IMG/VR virus record: IMGVR_UViG_3300007734_000602
Location: 1 to 33,803 of that record
Source of the DNA: a virus
DNA: 33,803 bases
Strand: one strand, 5' to 3'
Shown here: piece by piece, positions 6,771 through 12,381 of the stretch
Layout of the letters: each line of letters starts with the position of its first letter
How positions within the stretch are numbered: position 1 is the first letter of the stretch
The notes under the pieces: generated by a model
What the model was told of the DNA's origin: nothing
Databases searched by the model: none
What the model saw: the letters and a program-made list of their open reading frames with translations, nothing else
Program-made: the position numbers and the translations under genes

Positions 6771-7249
6771 TTGATCCCTCGCCTTAAGATACTTCCAACA
6801 AGCTCTGGCTTTATATAAGTATTAAGTCTCTTGTCTCTTGTCTCATGTCTCTTGTCTCTTGTCTCTTGTCTCCCGCCGTGACCTGGCGTGACATTTGCCG
6901 TGACAGATCCGTTACCAAAACGCTCTGTTTGCGTGACAGACCGCTCCCGATGCCGCTGCTGTCGGAGGGTAGCCGTCGGATCAATCTGGAACTTTGCCCA
7001 GTTATCTACGACGATCCGACCAGACTCCTCCCTAATCAGCCCAGAGCTGAACAGCGTCTTTAGGTGCCGATGCAGCCGCTGCGGGATAAGTGCCTTCAGA
7101 TGCTGCACCGACGCAAAGCCGCCCTGTGGCTTCTGCCTCTTCGCCATTACCCAGATGGTCATGACCAGGCGGAACTCTGAATCGTTGAGCACCGCGATTC
7201 GCGGGTCTTCCAGAAAGTCTGTAAAGAGCTTTAGATACTGTCCGCGCAT
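6767..7249 (-). CDS. Winged-helix replication initiator-like protein
   Basis: A 160-residue protein. Residues 1-100 look like the N-terminal winged helix of phage replisome organisers (GQYLKLFTDFLEDPRIAVLNDSEFRLVMTIWVMA, then HLKALIPQRLHRHLKTLFSSGLI). A basic Thr/Arg linker follows and a repetitive ETRDKR tail is encoded by the heptamer array. It lacks a helicase-loader or primase domain. Start ATG 7249 follows GGAGG. It lies behind copy D and beside the recombination genes, as replication initiators do in many phages. Confidence 0.55.
   Translation of the reverse strand: MRGQYLKLFTDFLEDPRIAVLNDSEFRLVMTIWVMAKRQKPQGGFASVQHLKALIPQRLHRHLKTLFSSGLIREESGRIVVDNWAKFQIDPTATLRQQRHRERSVTQTERFGNGSVTANVTPGHGGRQETRDKRHETRDKRLNTYIKPELVGSILRRGIK
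6811..6874 (-). repeat. Heptamer array next to AT-rich segment: candidate replication origin
   Basis: Seven tandem 7-base units occupy 6826-6874 (plus-strand unit GTCTCTT; five exact, the third GTCTCAT, the seventh GTCTCCC). A 15-base AT-only-but-one stretch (6811-6825) abuts the array. Direct repeats beside an AT-rich stretch inside the replication gene resemble iteron origins such as lambda ori in gene O. A simple coding repeat is the alternative. Confidence 0.5.
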
Positions 7250-7281
7250 GTCGCCTCCACTTTCTCTAATCACCTTCCAAG

Positions 7282-7366
7282 TTTCAGGTGTCTACATACC
7301 CGAAACAATTTTCTCAAGCCTCTGCGTTGCGCGTAGACGGGCTTTTTTGTAACACAACTCCCAAAT
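7282..7366 (-). repeat. Repeated intergenic element, copy D
   Basis: Minus strand: ATTTGGGAGTTGT, GTTACAAAAA, AGCCCGTCTA, CGCGCAACGC-AGAGGC, variable middle, TAGACACCTGAAA, with 59 bases between the conserved ends. It lies between the annealing-protein gene and the replication gene, about 34 bases before the start codon at 7249. Confidence 0.8.
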
Positions 7367-7371
7367 GGGGC

Positions 7372-7404
7372 GTTGACGGTAGGGAAGACAGCCCTACCGT
7401 CAAC
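7372..7404. terminator. 13-bp hairpin, loop AAGACAG on the plus strand
   Basis: GTTGACGGTAGGG and CCCTACCGTCAAC pair perfectly around a 7-base loop. It follows the stop codon of the annealing-protein gene by 4 bases, so it may end or protect that mRNA, but no U-run follows on either strand. On the plus strand its loop is AAGACAG, the same as in the two promoter leaders. Confidence 0.5.
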
Positions 7405-7408
7405 TGAA

Positions 7409-8137
7409 TCAAAACGGCAGATCCTCCAAAGTGTCTTCTGGGATCAGCCGCGTCGGTGCAGGAGCAGCAGCAGTAGCTGGACGAATCGGATTCTCCTTCG
7501 TCCACGAGAGTGCAGGCTTCTCATTGCAATAGCCAGAGCTGTCTTTGATGCCGCATGTGTAGAAGGCTGCATAAGGTTTACCCGCCTTACTGACCCCTGA
7601 CTCGCGCACCTTCCAGGCGGTGCCATGCACTGGACACGCCCCGCCGTTCCCGCCACTAAGTGAAGAGATCATGCTGCGCACCGCATCTGGATTCGCGAAG
7701 TCCGCAGCAATGTCATCAATCCGACGCTCCATCGGAATCGGTCCATCCGACTGTACGATTGGCGCGCTGATTCTCTCTGGCGAGTACAGGTCGCGAGCTA
7801 CGCCCATCTGCACCGCAGCGCGGCGCAAGGCATCTGAGGCTGCTGACTTCAAAGCTTCTGGATCACGGTCACTGTTTGGATATCCATAATCGGAATGCGT
7901 CACCATCTTGTCTACGATCTGTGCAGTAATCTCGCCCTTCACAACCGATTTGGATAGATCCGCGATATCCACTTTGAATGACCAGCCGCCAATGCCTAGC
8001 ACGCTGGTGAGGCGCTCCGCCACTGCGCGCGAATCAACATAGGTGAACACCATGCCACCTGGTCCCTGGCGCTTTTTGAGTTGGCTTTCCGCAAACGGTG
8101 CCGCTAGCTCTCGCGCAATCTGATTCTCGTCTTTCAT
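7409..8137 (-). CDS. Rad52/Sak-like single-strand annealing protein
   Basis: A 242-residue protein. Residues 8-120 match the Rad52-22/Sak group (LAAPFAESQLKKR, FTYVDSRAVAERL, GWSFKV, then KSAASDALRRAAVQMGV). A second module at 168-204 has C168, H171, C195 and C204, a probable zinc ribbon. The last residues, LEDLPF, look like the acidic tip of SSB proteins, which recruits repair enzymes. With the YqaJ exonuclease next to it, this makes a Red-like recombination pair. Start ATG 8137 follows GGAGG, behind copy E. Confidence 0.75.
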   Translation of the reverse strand: MKDENQIARELAAPFAESQLKKRQGPGGMVFTYVDSRAVAERLTSVLGIGGWSFKVDIADLSKSVVKGEITAQIVDKMVTHSDYGYPNSDRDPEALKSAASDALRRAAVQMGVARDLYSPERISAPIVQSDGPIPMERRIDDIAADFANPDAVRSMISSLSGGNGGACPVHGTAWKVRESGVSKAGKPYAAFYTCGIKDSSGYCNEKPALSWTKENPIRPATAAAPAPTRLIPEDTLEDLPF

Positions 8138-8172
8138 GCAACCTCCAAACTTTCTTCAAGTGCCTGTGAAGA

Positions 8173-8256
8173 TTCAGGTGTCCAAGTATCTGGACTTACT
8201 TTTGCGAGCCTCTCCGTCGTTCCTAGACGGGCATTTTTGTAACTCTTCTCCCAAAA
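8173..8256 (-). repeat. Repeated intergenic element, copy E
   Basis: Minus strand: CTTTTGGGAGAAGA, GTTACAAAAA, TGCCCGTCTA, GGAACGACGG-AGAGGC, variable middle, TGGACACCTGAA, with 59 bases between the ends. TGGAC replaces TAGAC, and GTCCA just before it can pair with it (loop GATACT). It lies between the exonuclease and annealing-protein genes. Confidence 0.8.
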
Positions 8257-8260
8257 GTGC

Positions 8261-9208
8261 CTAAACGCCGTCAAGTTGATCCTCCCTGTATTTGAATACG
8301 CGCGCTCCTGGGACCTCTCGTGTGTGCTTTGCAATGATCTCTTCACCGACGCGCGCTTCTTCTGCAACCGCCTTCCAGTCGGTGCGCTGTGAGCTTTTGT
8401 TTGCGCGCCATGTGGCGATCCATCCTGTGTTCCCCACGATGCCTTGACGCTCGCCGATAGCTTCCTTGATTGAGATTGCCAGATTGCTGATCTGCTCATC
8501 TAGCAGCCTTGACTCGTACAGCGCCTGCGAATACATCGCAGCTACCCGATCAATGCCCGTATCTGCCGTCGCCCACTCTTCAGAAGACTGCGGCTTTACG
8601 GCGGCGAGCACGTCGGAGTCGCGACCATCCAGGGCTGGTGGCGTCCGCGTCTCAACCGCCTTGCGAAACAGCTCTGCCTTTCTGAACATCTCCGCCTGCA
8701 AGTTTCGGTCAGCCTTCACGGTCTCTTCGCGGAAGACCAGACCGCCAAGCAACGCCGCGACGGTCATCTCCTCAAAGCCAGAAATCAAGAGCTGCCACTG
8801 GCATTGCACCTGGACAAACTCTGGGATGCCGATGCGCCATAGCGGACTCGCAGACGTTTTAATTTCCACGATGTGATCCTCTCCTTGGACCATTCTGTCA
8901 ATGGAGCACATTGCCCACGGCACATCTTTTAGCCGAAGCACGCCGTTGCTGCGGCGCAGCTTTTTGCCTTCATGCTGCGACTCCCACCAGGTAGCCACCG
9001 CGTCTTCCAGGATAAGACCACGGTGCGCCGCCTCTCCAACTGGCTCTGGCTGGAACTGCCCAGTCTTCTCCGCGTAGAGTGCAAACGCCGTCTTCCACGG
9101 AGAGACGCCCATGATTGCCGTCATGTCTGTCGCCGTGATCCCAGTCTTTCGCAGCTCTAGCCAAGGCTCTGATCCTTGCGGGGCTGCAACAAATTCATAC
9201 TGCCTCAC
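8261..9208 (-). CDS. YqaJ/lambda-exonuclease family recombination nuclease
   Basis: A 315-residue protein. W16xELRKTGITATD and the later catalytic residues E68 (LEDA), D104 (SIDR) and E115-x-K117 (VEIKT) fit YqaJ-type 5'-3' exonucleases. The C-terminal half (about 210-280) is helical and may bind its partner. It would resect ends so that the neighbouring Rad52-like protein can anneal them. Start GTG 9208 overlaps the upstream TGA (GTGA) with AGGAGG just before it; the frame to 9241 is rejected. Confidence 0.85.
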   Translation of the reverse strand: MRQYEFVAAPQGSEPWLELRKTGITATDMTAIMGVSPWKTAFALYAEKTGQFQPEPVGEAAHRGLILEDAVATWWESQHEGKKLRRSNGVLRLKDVPWAMCSIDRMVQGEDHIVEIKTSASPLWRIGIPEFVQVQCQWQLLISGFEEMTVAALLGGLVFREETVKADRNLQAEMFRKAELFRKAVETRTPPALDGRDSDVLAAVKPQSSEEWATADTGIDRVAAMYSQALYESRLLDEQISNLAISIKEAIGERQGIVGNTGWIATWRANKSSQRTDWKAVAEEARVGEEIIAKHTREVPGARVFKYREDQLDGV

Positions 9209-9393
9209 TTTGCCTCCTTCTTGCGATCCGTTTTCGCCCATCCGTCACCAACAAATTGCACCGACGCAGCAGATATCTGGCGCGGCATCCAATGCTGACA
9301 GACGGGACAGCGAAGCTTTGGCTCCGCCGTCATGTCTTGCAATACCTCCTCAGAGTGACCGCACTCCTTGCAGAGATAAAGATAGATCGGCAT
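9205..9393 (-). CDS. FmdB-type zinc-ribbon protein
   Basis: A 62-residue protein starting MPIYLYLCKECGH, with CxxC at 8-11 and CPVC at 29-32, as in FmdB/CxxC regulatory-type zinc ribbons. It may bind nucleic acid or a transcription partner. ATG 9393 overlaps the upstream TAA, and the stop overlaps the exonuclease start. Confidence 0.7.
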   Translation of the reverse strand: MPIYLYLCKECGHSEEVLQDMTAEPKLRCPVCQHWMPRQISAASVQFVGDGWAKTDRKKEAK

Positions 9394-9563
9394 TACAGTC
9401 CAACGACCCAGACGAAGAGAAAGAGCAATCCGATGGCAATGACAGTCGCGGTAAACCGATCCCGTGCATGCACCTCTAGAAGCTCTACCTCACGCTGGTA
9501 CGCCGTCTTGCGGATCGGCATGTTGCGATAGGTAATTGGCACTGTGCGCTTGCTCCTGCTCAT
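9393..9563 (-). CDS. Small single-span membrane protein
   Basis: A 56-residue ORF found by hand. A basic N-terminal half (MSRSKRTVPITYRNMPIRK) is followed by an amphipathic helix and then a hydrophobic segment (TVIAIGLLFLFVWVVGL) at the very C-terminus, so it should be a tail-anchored inner-membrane protein. ATG overlaps the upstream TGA and its TAA overlaps the FmdB-like start. Function unknown. Confidence 0.6.
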   Translation of the reverse strand: MSRSKRTVPITYRNMPIRKTAYQREVELLEVHARDRFTATVIAIGLLFLFVWVVGL

Positions 9564-9643
9564 GACATAGATCCCAGGGCGAGGAACAACACCATCGCCA
9601 CAATGCCCATCAATACGGTTGCGATCTCAGCTAGTACTTTCAT
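9560..9643 (-). CDS. 27-residue membrane microprotein
   Basis: A very small ORF, almost all of it one hydrophobic helix (VLAEIATVLMGIVAMVLFLALG). It is locked between neighbours by ATGA overlaps at both ends, which supports translation. A GGGAGGG site lies upstream. Could be a toxin-like or regulatory membrane peptide; unknown. Confidence 0.5.
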   Translation of the reverse strand: MKVLAEIATVLMGIVAMVLFLALGSMS

Positions 9644-9807
9644 AGGTCTACCGCCCTCCCTGACTTCGTAACCCTGAAGTAAAACTTCGGGGTCTCGTTT
9701 GGAATACTCGCCTTGCACGGCTTGCAAATGCGCGTATAGATATTGTTGTTATCCGATGGAACCGTGACAGCCTTGTCGCACTTCCAGCAGTTTGTCTTAA
9801 TTCTCAT
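9640..9807 (-). CDS. Small double-CxxC zinc protein
   Basis: A 55-residue ORF found by hand. CWKC at residues 7-10 and CKPC at 28-31 make a four-Cys zinc site of the ribbon type. Start ATG 9807 has GGAGG 6 bases upstream. It resembles small phage zinc ribbons of unknown function, perhaps contacting RNA or ribosomes. Confidence 0.6.
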   Translation of the reverse strand: MRIKTNCWKCDKAVTVPSDNNNIYTRICKPCKASIPNETPKFYFRVTKSGRAVDL

Positions 9808-9808
9808 G

Positions 9809-10057
9809 TTAAGCCTCCACCCTTGCTGTCCATTCGTCGTAGCGATCTACTTTGGCTTGCATCCGAAACGCAAGCTTATTGATGCGACTGGCATCTTTCC
9901 AGGCTTGATGGCTCCGCTTGCTATCAACAAGATCCAGGTTGCGAGCCGCTTCAAACAGCTTAAGCGCAGCATCGCGCATATTTTCGCTTGCTGTTTCAAT
10001 TTGATCGCGATTGCTCTCCGTAACCTCCGTATCAAAGTTTGGGATTCGTCCCGCCAT
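9809..10057 (-). CDS. Hypothetical helical protein
   Basis: An 82-residue charged, all-helical protein (SENMRDAALKLFEAARNLDLVD ... INKLAFRMQAKVDRY in outline). No family recognised. Start ATG 10057 follows AGGAGG. It is the second gene after P2 and lies behind a strong intergenic hairpin. Confidence 0.65.
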   Translation of the reverse strand: MAGRIPNFDTEVTESNRDQIETASENMRDAALKLFEAARNLDLVDSKRSHQAWKDASRINKLAFRMQAKVDRYDEWTARVEA

Positions 10058-10081
10058 TTTGTGTGCCTCCTTTTGTCTTCC

Positions 10082-10108
10082 GCCCCGCCTGGATTTTCCA
10101 GGCGGGGC
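10082..10108. terminator. Intergenic 11-bp hairpin
   Basis: GCCCCGCCTGG and CCAGGCGGGGC pair with a 5-base loop, 8 bases after the stop of the first P2 gene. There is no U-run on the minus strand, so a leaky terminator or an mRNA 3'-end stabiliser is more likely than full termination. Confidence 0.5.
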
Positions 10109-10116
10109 TGCTTGTT

Positions 10117-10410
10117 TTACTTTGAAGCTTTGATTGCCTTCTTTGCGCAGTTCATAACATTCAGGTTGCGAGCGATACCCGCGACCACCTCCTCTTTGAG
10201 CCTACCCTCGCTCACGGCGTCTGCAACATCAATTGCGTACCAGGTCTCCGCGATCTCCTCTAGGCTCTCGCCAACCATCAAGAGCGGTCGTGGGTGCTTT
10301 CCGTTCCACATGAGCACTGGCTTAACAATATCCTTGCAGCCTTCTGCGTGAATCTCTGGAATGCCTGCATCGTTTGGCTTGAATCCGTCTAGAGCTACGA
10401 GCTTTGCCAT
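10117..10410 (-). CDS. First gene of the P2 early transcript, unknown function
   Basis: A 97-residue protein (MAKLVALDGFKPNDAG ... ETWYAIDVADAVSEG ...). Likely a mixed alpha/beta cytosolic protein; no motif recognised. It starts at ATG 10410 with AGGAGGT 7 bases upstream, and the leader (hairpin, GGAGGT-CAGGA, ATGGCAAAG) closely resembles that of the SprT-like gene behind P1. As first gene after P2 and followed by a stabilising hairpin, it may be made in large amount early in infection. Confidence 0.7.
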   Translation of the reverse strand: MAKLVALDGFKPNDAGIPEIHAEGCKDIVKPVLMWNGKHPRPLLMVGESLEEIAETWYAIDVADAVSEGRLKEEVVAGIARNLNVMNCAKKAIKASK

Positions 10411-10429
10411 GTCCTGTACCTCCTGTTTG

Positions 10430-10448
10430 GACCAGCTGTCTTCTGGTC
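10430..10448 (-). promoter_or_regulatory. 5' leader hairpin with AAGACAG loop (P2 mRNA)
   Basis: Minus-strand RNA: GACCAG-AAGACAG-CTGGTC, 6-bp stem, at about the 5' end of the P2 transcript and 5-6 bases before AGGAGG. Same loop and closing AG/CT as the P1 leader, other stem bases changed with pairing kept. An overlapping alternative hairpin (GTCTC/GAGAC) sits just upstream. Confidence 0.6.
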
Positions 10449-10457
10449 TCTAGGGAG

Positions 10458-10487
10458 ACTGTACAGGCGTACCGCCTGGGCTGTCAA
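10458..10487 (-). promoter_or_regulatory. Promoter P2 with GTAC-N4-GTAC operator
   Basis: Minus strand: TTTAGGGG upstream, TTGACA (10487-10482), 18-base spacer, TACAGT (10463-10458). The palindrome GTAC-GCCT-GTAC (10472-10461) covers the -10 box. It drives the early operon starting with the gene at 10410. Confidence 0.7.
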
Positions 10488-10525
10488 CCCCTAAATCAAC
10501 CCTTTAGGATGAATATTTTTTATCC

Positions 10526-10543
10526 AGTTTGGATTGTAACAAT
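10526..10543 (+). promoter_or_regulatory. Shared 17-base motif with ATTGT-A-ACAAT palindrome
   Basis: AGTTTGGATTGTAACAA lies midway between the divergent promoters P2 and P3 and is repeated with one mismatch upstream of terS (33759-33775, minus strand). Its core ATTGT-A-ACAAT (10533-10543) is a perfect palindrome, so a dimeric regulator site is plausible. An AT-rich segment (10511-10524) is adjacent. Confidence 0.45.
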
Positions 10544-10570
10544 TGGAGCAGCTGAGTTCAAAATAGGGGC

Positions 10571-10599
10571 TTGACAGATCTCTGGTACGGGCGTACCTT
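10571..10599 (+). promoter_or_regulatory. Promoter P3 (plus strand) with GTAC-N4-GTAC operator
   Basis: TTGACA (10571-10576), 17-base spacer, TACCTT (10594-10599), with GTAC-GGGC-GTAC (10585-10596) over the -10 box. It carries the same upstream 20-base block as P1. It points away from every annotated gene, toward the hairpin at 10637-10677 and the antisense strand of the CxxC and phosphoesterase genes. Confidence 0.6.
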
Positions 10600-10636
10600 A
10601 CTAGCATCGGGGAAGCTGCGCAGAAATAGAAATGGC

Positions 10637-10677
10637 GCCCTGGACGCGGTGCGGGAGGCACGCGACGCGTCCAGGGC
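10637..10677. terminator. Very stable hairpin at the end of the late operon / start of the P3 transcript
   Basis: A perfect 12-bp stem (GCCCTGGACGCG / CGCGTCCAGGGC) encloses an inner 4-bp stem (GTGC/GCAC) with loop GGGAG and a 3' bulge GCGA. On the minus strand it follows the CxxC gene and is trailed by a weakly T-rich stretch (ATTTCTATTTC), fitting a terminator of the late operon. On the plus strand it would be the core of a P3 RNA, with a Shine-Dalgarno-like loop. Confidence 0.55.
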
Positions 10678-10691
10678 TGGACTGGTCCGCC

Positions 10692-10910
10692 TTACGGCTC
10701 GCCAGTATCGTCATCGGGTAGGGCGTTATTCTCTGCAAGGTCCACAATGACCCCAATGCAGTTGCTGCAAATCGCGTGTTCCGCGACGAGCTGTAAACCC
10801 GTAGCTAGATCCCTACCCAAAACTACGGTGTTGAAGTAAAAGACGCGTCCGCGCTTTTCGCAGACGTCGCAGACACCATTGCCCCCCTTATCGGTTACGG
10901 CGTAAGGCAC
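10692..10910 (-). CDS. Double-CxxC zinc protein
   Basis: A 72-residue protein with CDVC at about 14-17 and CSNC at about 48-51 and an acidic C-terminus (LPDDDTGEP). Probably one zinc site. Start GTG 10910 overlaps the end of the phosphoesterase gene; the ribosome site is weak (AAGAG), so coupling is likely. Last gene before the hairpin that closes the operon. Confidence 0.6.
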   Translation of the reverse strand: MPYAVTDKGGNGVCDVCEKRGRVFYFNTVVLGRDLATGLQLVAEHAICSNCIGVIVDLAENNALPDDDTGEP

Positions 10911-12085
10911 GGTAGGACTCTTAGGTCATCCCAGAATCCGCCACCGACCGTCATGGTCAGGATTCCCGCTGGTGCCGAAGCGCCCTGGGTTTCCGTGAAC
11001 CATTGCGACCCACCGTCCAGCGATGGTGCCTGCACAAACGTGCGCGCGCCAGACTGTTGCACCACCAAATGATGCAGATGACCAGCCAAGAGCAGCGAGC
11101 TGTCTCCAGTGCGCTGCAAGCCCAGTGCCTGTTTCGCCCACCATGTCAACGGATTGCCACGGAATTGATGACCGTGCGCCAGTCCGACGATGGTGCCGCA
11201 AACGTCTAGGGTCATGGTGAGATCATTCTTCGGAAACGCAAACTTCACATGGTCGTAATCGGGGTTTGCCCCTACGACCTCAGCCGCCTGCTCAAAGACC
11301 GCCACGTCATCATTGTCACCGAACGTGGTAAAGGCTTTACCACCCCTGCGATTCTCGCCGTGATTGCCTGGAATGGCGGCGACGATTACCTCTGGCGCGA
11401 ATCGCGCCCAGCTCGTGATCGCTTTTACCAGCAGGCGCCGTGCAACCGTGATCTGCTCACGCCGATCCAAGTCAGTCTGAAATGCCTGCATGTCGTAGTG
11501 ACCGTCGCAGCTCTCTACGACGTCCCCAAGCCCTACGACCACGAGCCTAGAGAGCGGACGCCCAGTCTTCACTAGCTCTTTCCAACGGGCTTCTACCTCG
11601 TTGATCCCAGCTAGGAATCTGGCGACAATTCCAGCGGTGCCGCCGCCCTCGCCCTTGCCAAGCTGTAGATCGCTGATCGCAACAAGCATTGCCAGTCCCT
11701 CTTCGCGGACCAACGGCTTGGAGAATTTATGCTTCTTAATCTCTTGGATCAGTCGTTCCATGTCTGCGTCTTCCGACACGGTGCGCTGAACGACTTTGCC
11801 CTTCCACTGTCGGTTGAGCTGACCTAGCGGATCGCCCCACACGTTGAACAACACTGGCTCAACGACCTGGAACTTGTCAGGGTCTAGCCCCCACACCTTC
11901 AGGATCGTGTCCCAGTTCGGCGCATTCTCCGCTGGGAGTGCGCCAGTGACGATGGTTCCCTCTTTGCCATTCCATGCAACGCCAGGTTCCCATCCCTGTG
12001 GATGTGTGCGCGACGGAGGCTTTGGCTCCTCCAGCTCGTTTTGTACGGCGAGGATTTCGTCCAGCGCCTTGTCAAGCTGACTCAT
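10895..12085 (-). CDS. Calcineurin-like metallophosphoesterase
   Basis: A 396-residue protein. The metal-binding motifs occur in order: SDLQLGK (D139), GLGDVVES (GD 187-188), PGNHGE (GNH 240-242), AHGHQ (H304 region) and AGHLHH (335-338). This is a complete two-metal phosphoesterase site. Phage members are often found near lysis or tail genes; substrates may be nucleic acid ends or cyclic nucleotides, unknown here. Start ATG 12085 overlaps the upstream TGA (ATGA). The first roughly 120 residues form an extra domain. Confidence 0.85.
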   Translation of the reverse strand: MSQLDKALDEILAVQNELEEPKPPSRTHPQGWEPGVAWNGKEGTIVTGALPAENAPNWDTILKVWGLDPDKFQVVEPVLFNVWGDPLGQLNRQWKGKVVQRTVSEDADMERLIQEIKKHKFSKPLVREEGLAMLVAISDLQLGKGEGGGTAGIVARFLAGINEVEARWKELVKTGRPLSRLVVVGLGDVVESCDGHYDMQAFQTDLDRREQITVARRLLVKAITSWARFAPEVIVAAIPGNHGENRRGGKAFTTFGDNDDVAVFEQAAEVVGANPDYDHVKFAFPKNDLTMTLDVCGTIVGLAHGHQFRGNPLTWWAKQALGLQRTGDSSLLLAGHLHHLVVQQSGARTFVQAPSLDGGSQWFTETQGASAPAGILTMTVGGGFWDDLRVLPCLTP

Positions 12086-12324
12086 CGTGGACACTTGCAC
12101 TGCTGACGGCGATGCCGATTCAGCGTGTGATCCTGGACCTCGTATTTGTATGCGACGCGAATCGCCTCGCTTAGATGCCGCTTGCTCCGCGTTTTGTCTG
12201 CGAGCGCAGCATTGAGCGCAGCTCGCTCTTCGTCATCCAACGCGGCGAGCAGTAAGCCAACCGAACACGGCGGTCCCTTGCGGACCTTACCTTGCGCCCC
12301 AAGCGCATCGTCCAATCTAGCCAT
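12082..12324 (-). CDS. Small HTH-like protein ending in a Cys/Arg tail
   Basis: An 80-residue protein. LLLAALDDEERAALNAAL, HLSEAIRVAYKYEVQDHTLNRHRR and a terminal CKCPR resemble a small helix-turn-helix family common in phages of high-GC hosts, where it also precedes other structural or lysis genes. Start ATG 12324 follows GGGAGG. It is coupled to the phosphoesterase gene. Confidence 0.6.
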   Translation of the reverse strand: MARLDDALGAQGKVRKGPPCSVGLLLAALDDEERAALNAALADKTRSKRHLSEAIRVAYKYEVQDHTLNRHRRQQCKCPR

Positions 12325-12381
12325 GGTGTGCCTCCCTTTTTACGCCCTGCAAGTGCAGGCACCATGATCATAAGTATGCCG

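Noticed and set aside
6826-6874. CRISPR-like array
   Set aside because: Units are 7 bases in direct tandem without spacers; fits iterons or slippage, not CRISPR.
9743-10351. Plus-strand ORF of 202 residues
   Set aside because: Lies opposite two well-supported small genes with good ribosome sites; P3 is downstream, so no promoter serves it.
10411-10691. tRNA or tmRNA in the control region
   Set aside because: The hairpins do not give a cloverleaf or CCA end; no tRNA was recognised anywhere in the window.
10634-10723. 29-codon plus-strand ORF after P3 (starts MAPW)
   Set aside because: No ribosome site and it coincides with the hairpin; the RNA itself is the more likely product.
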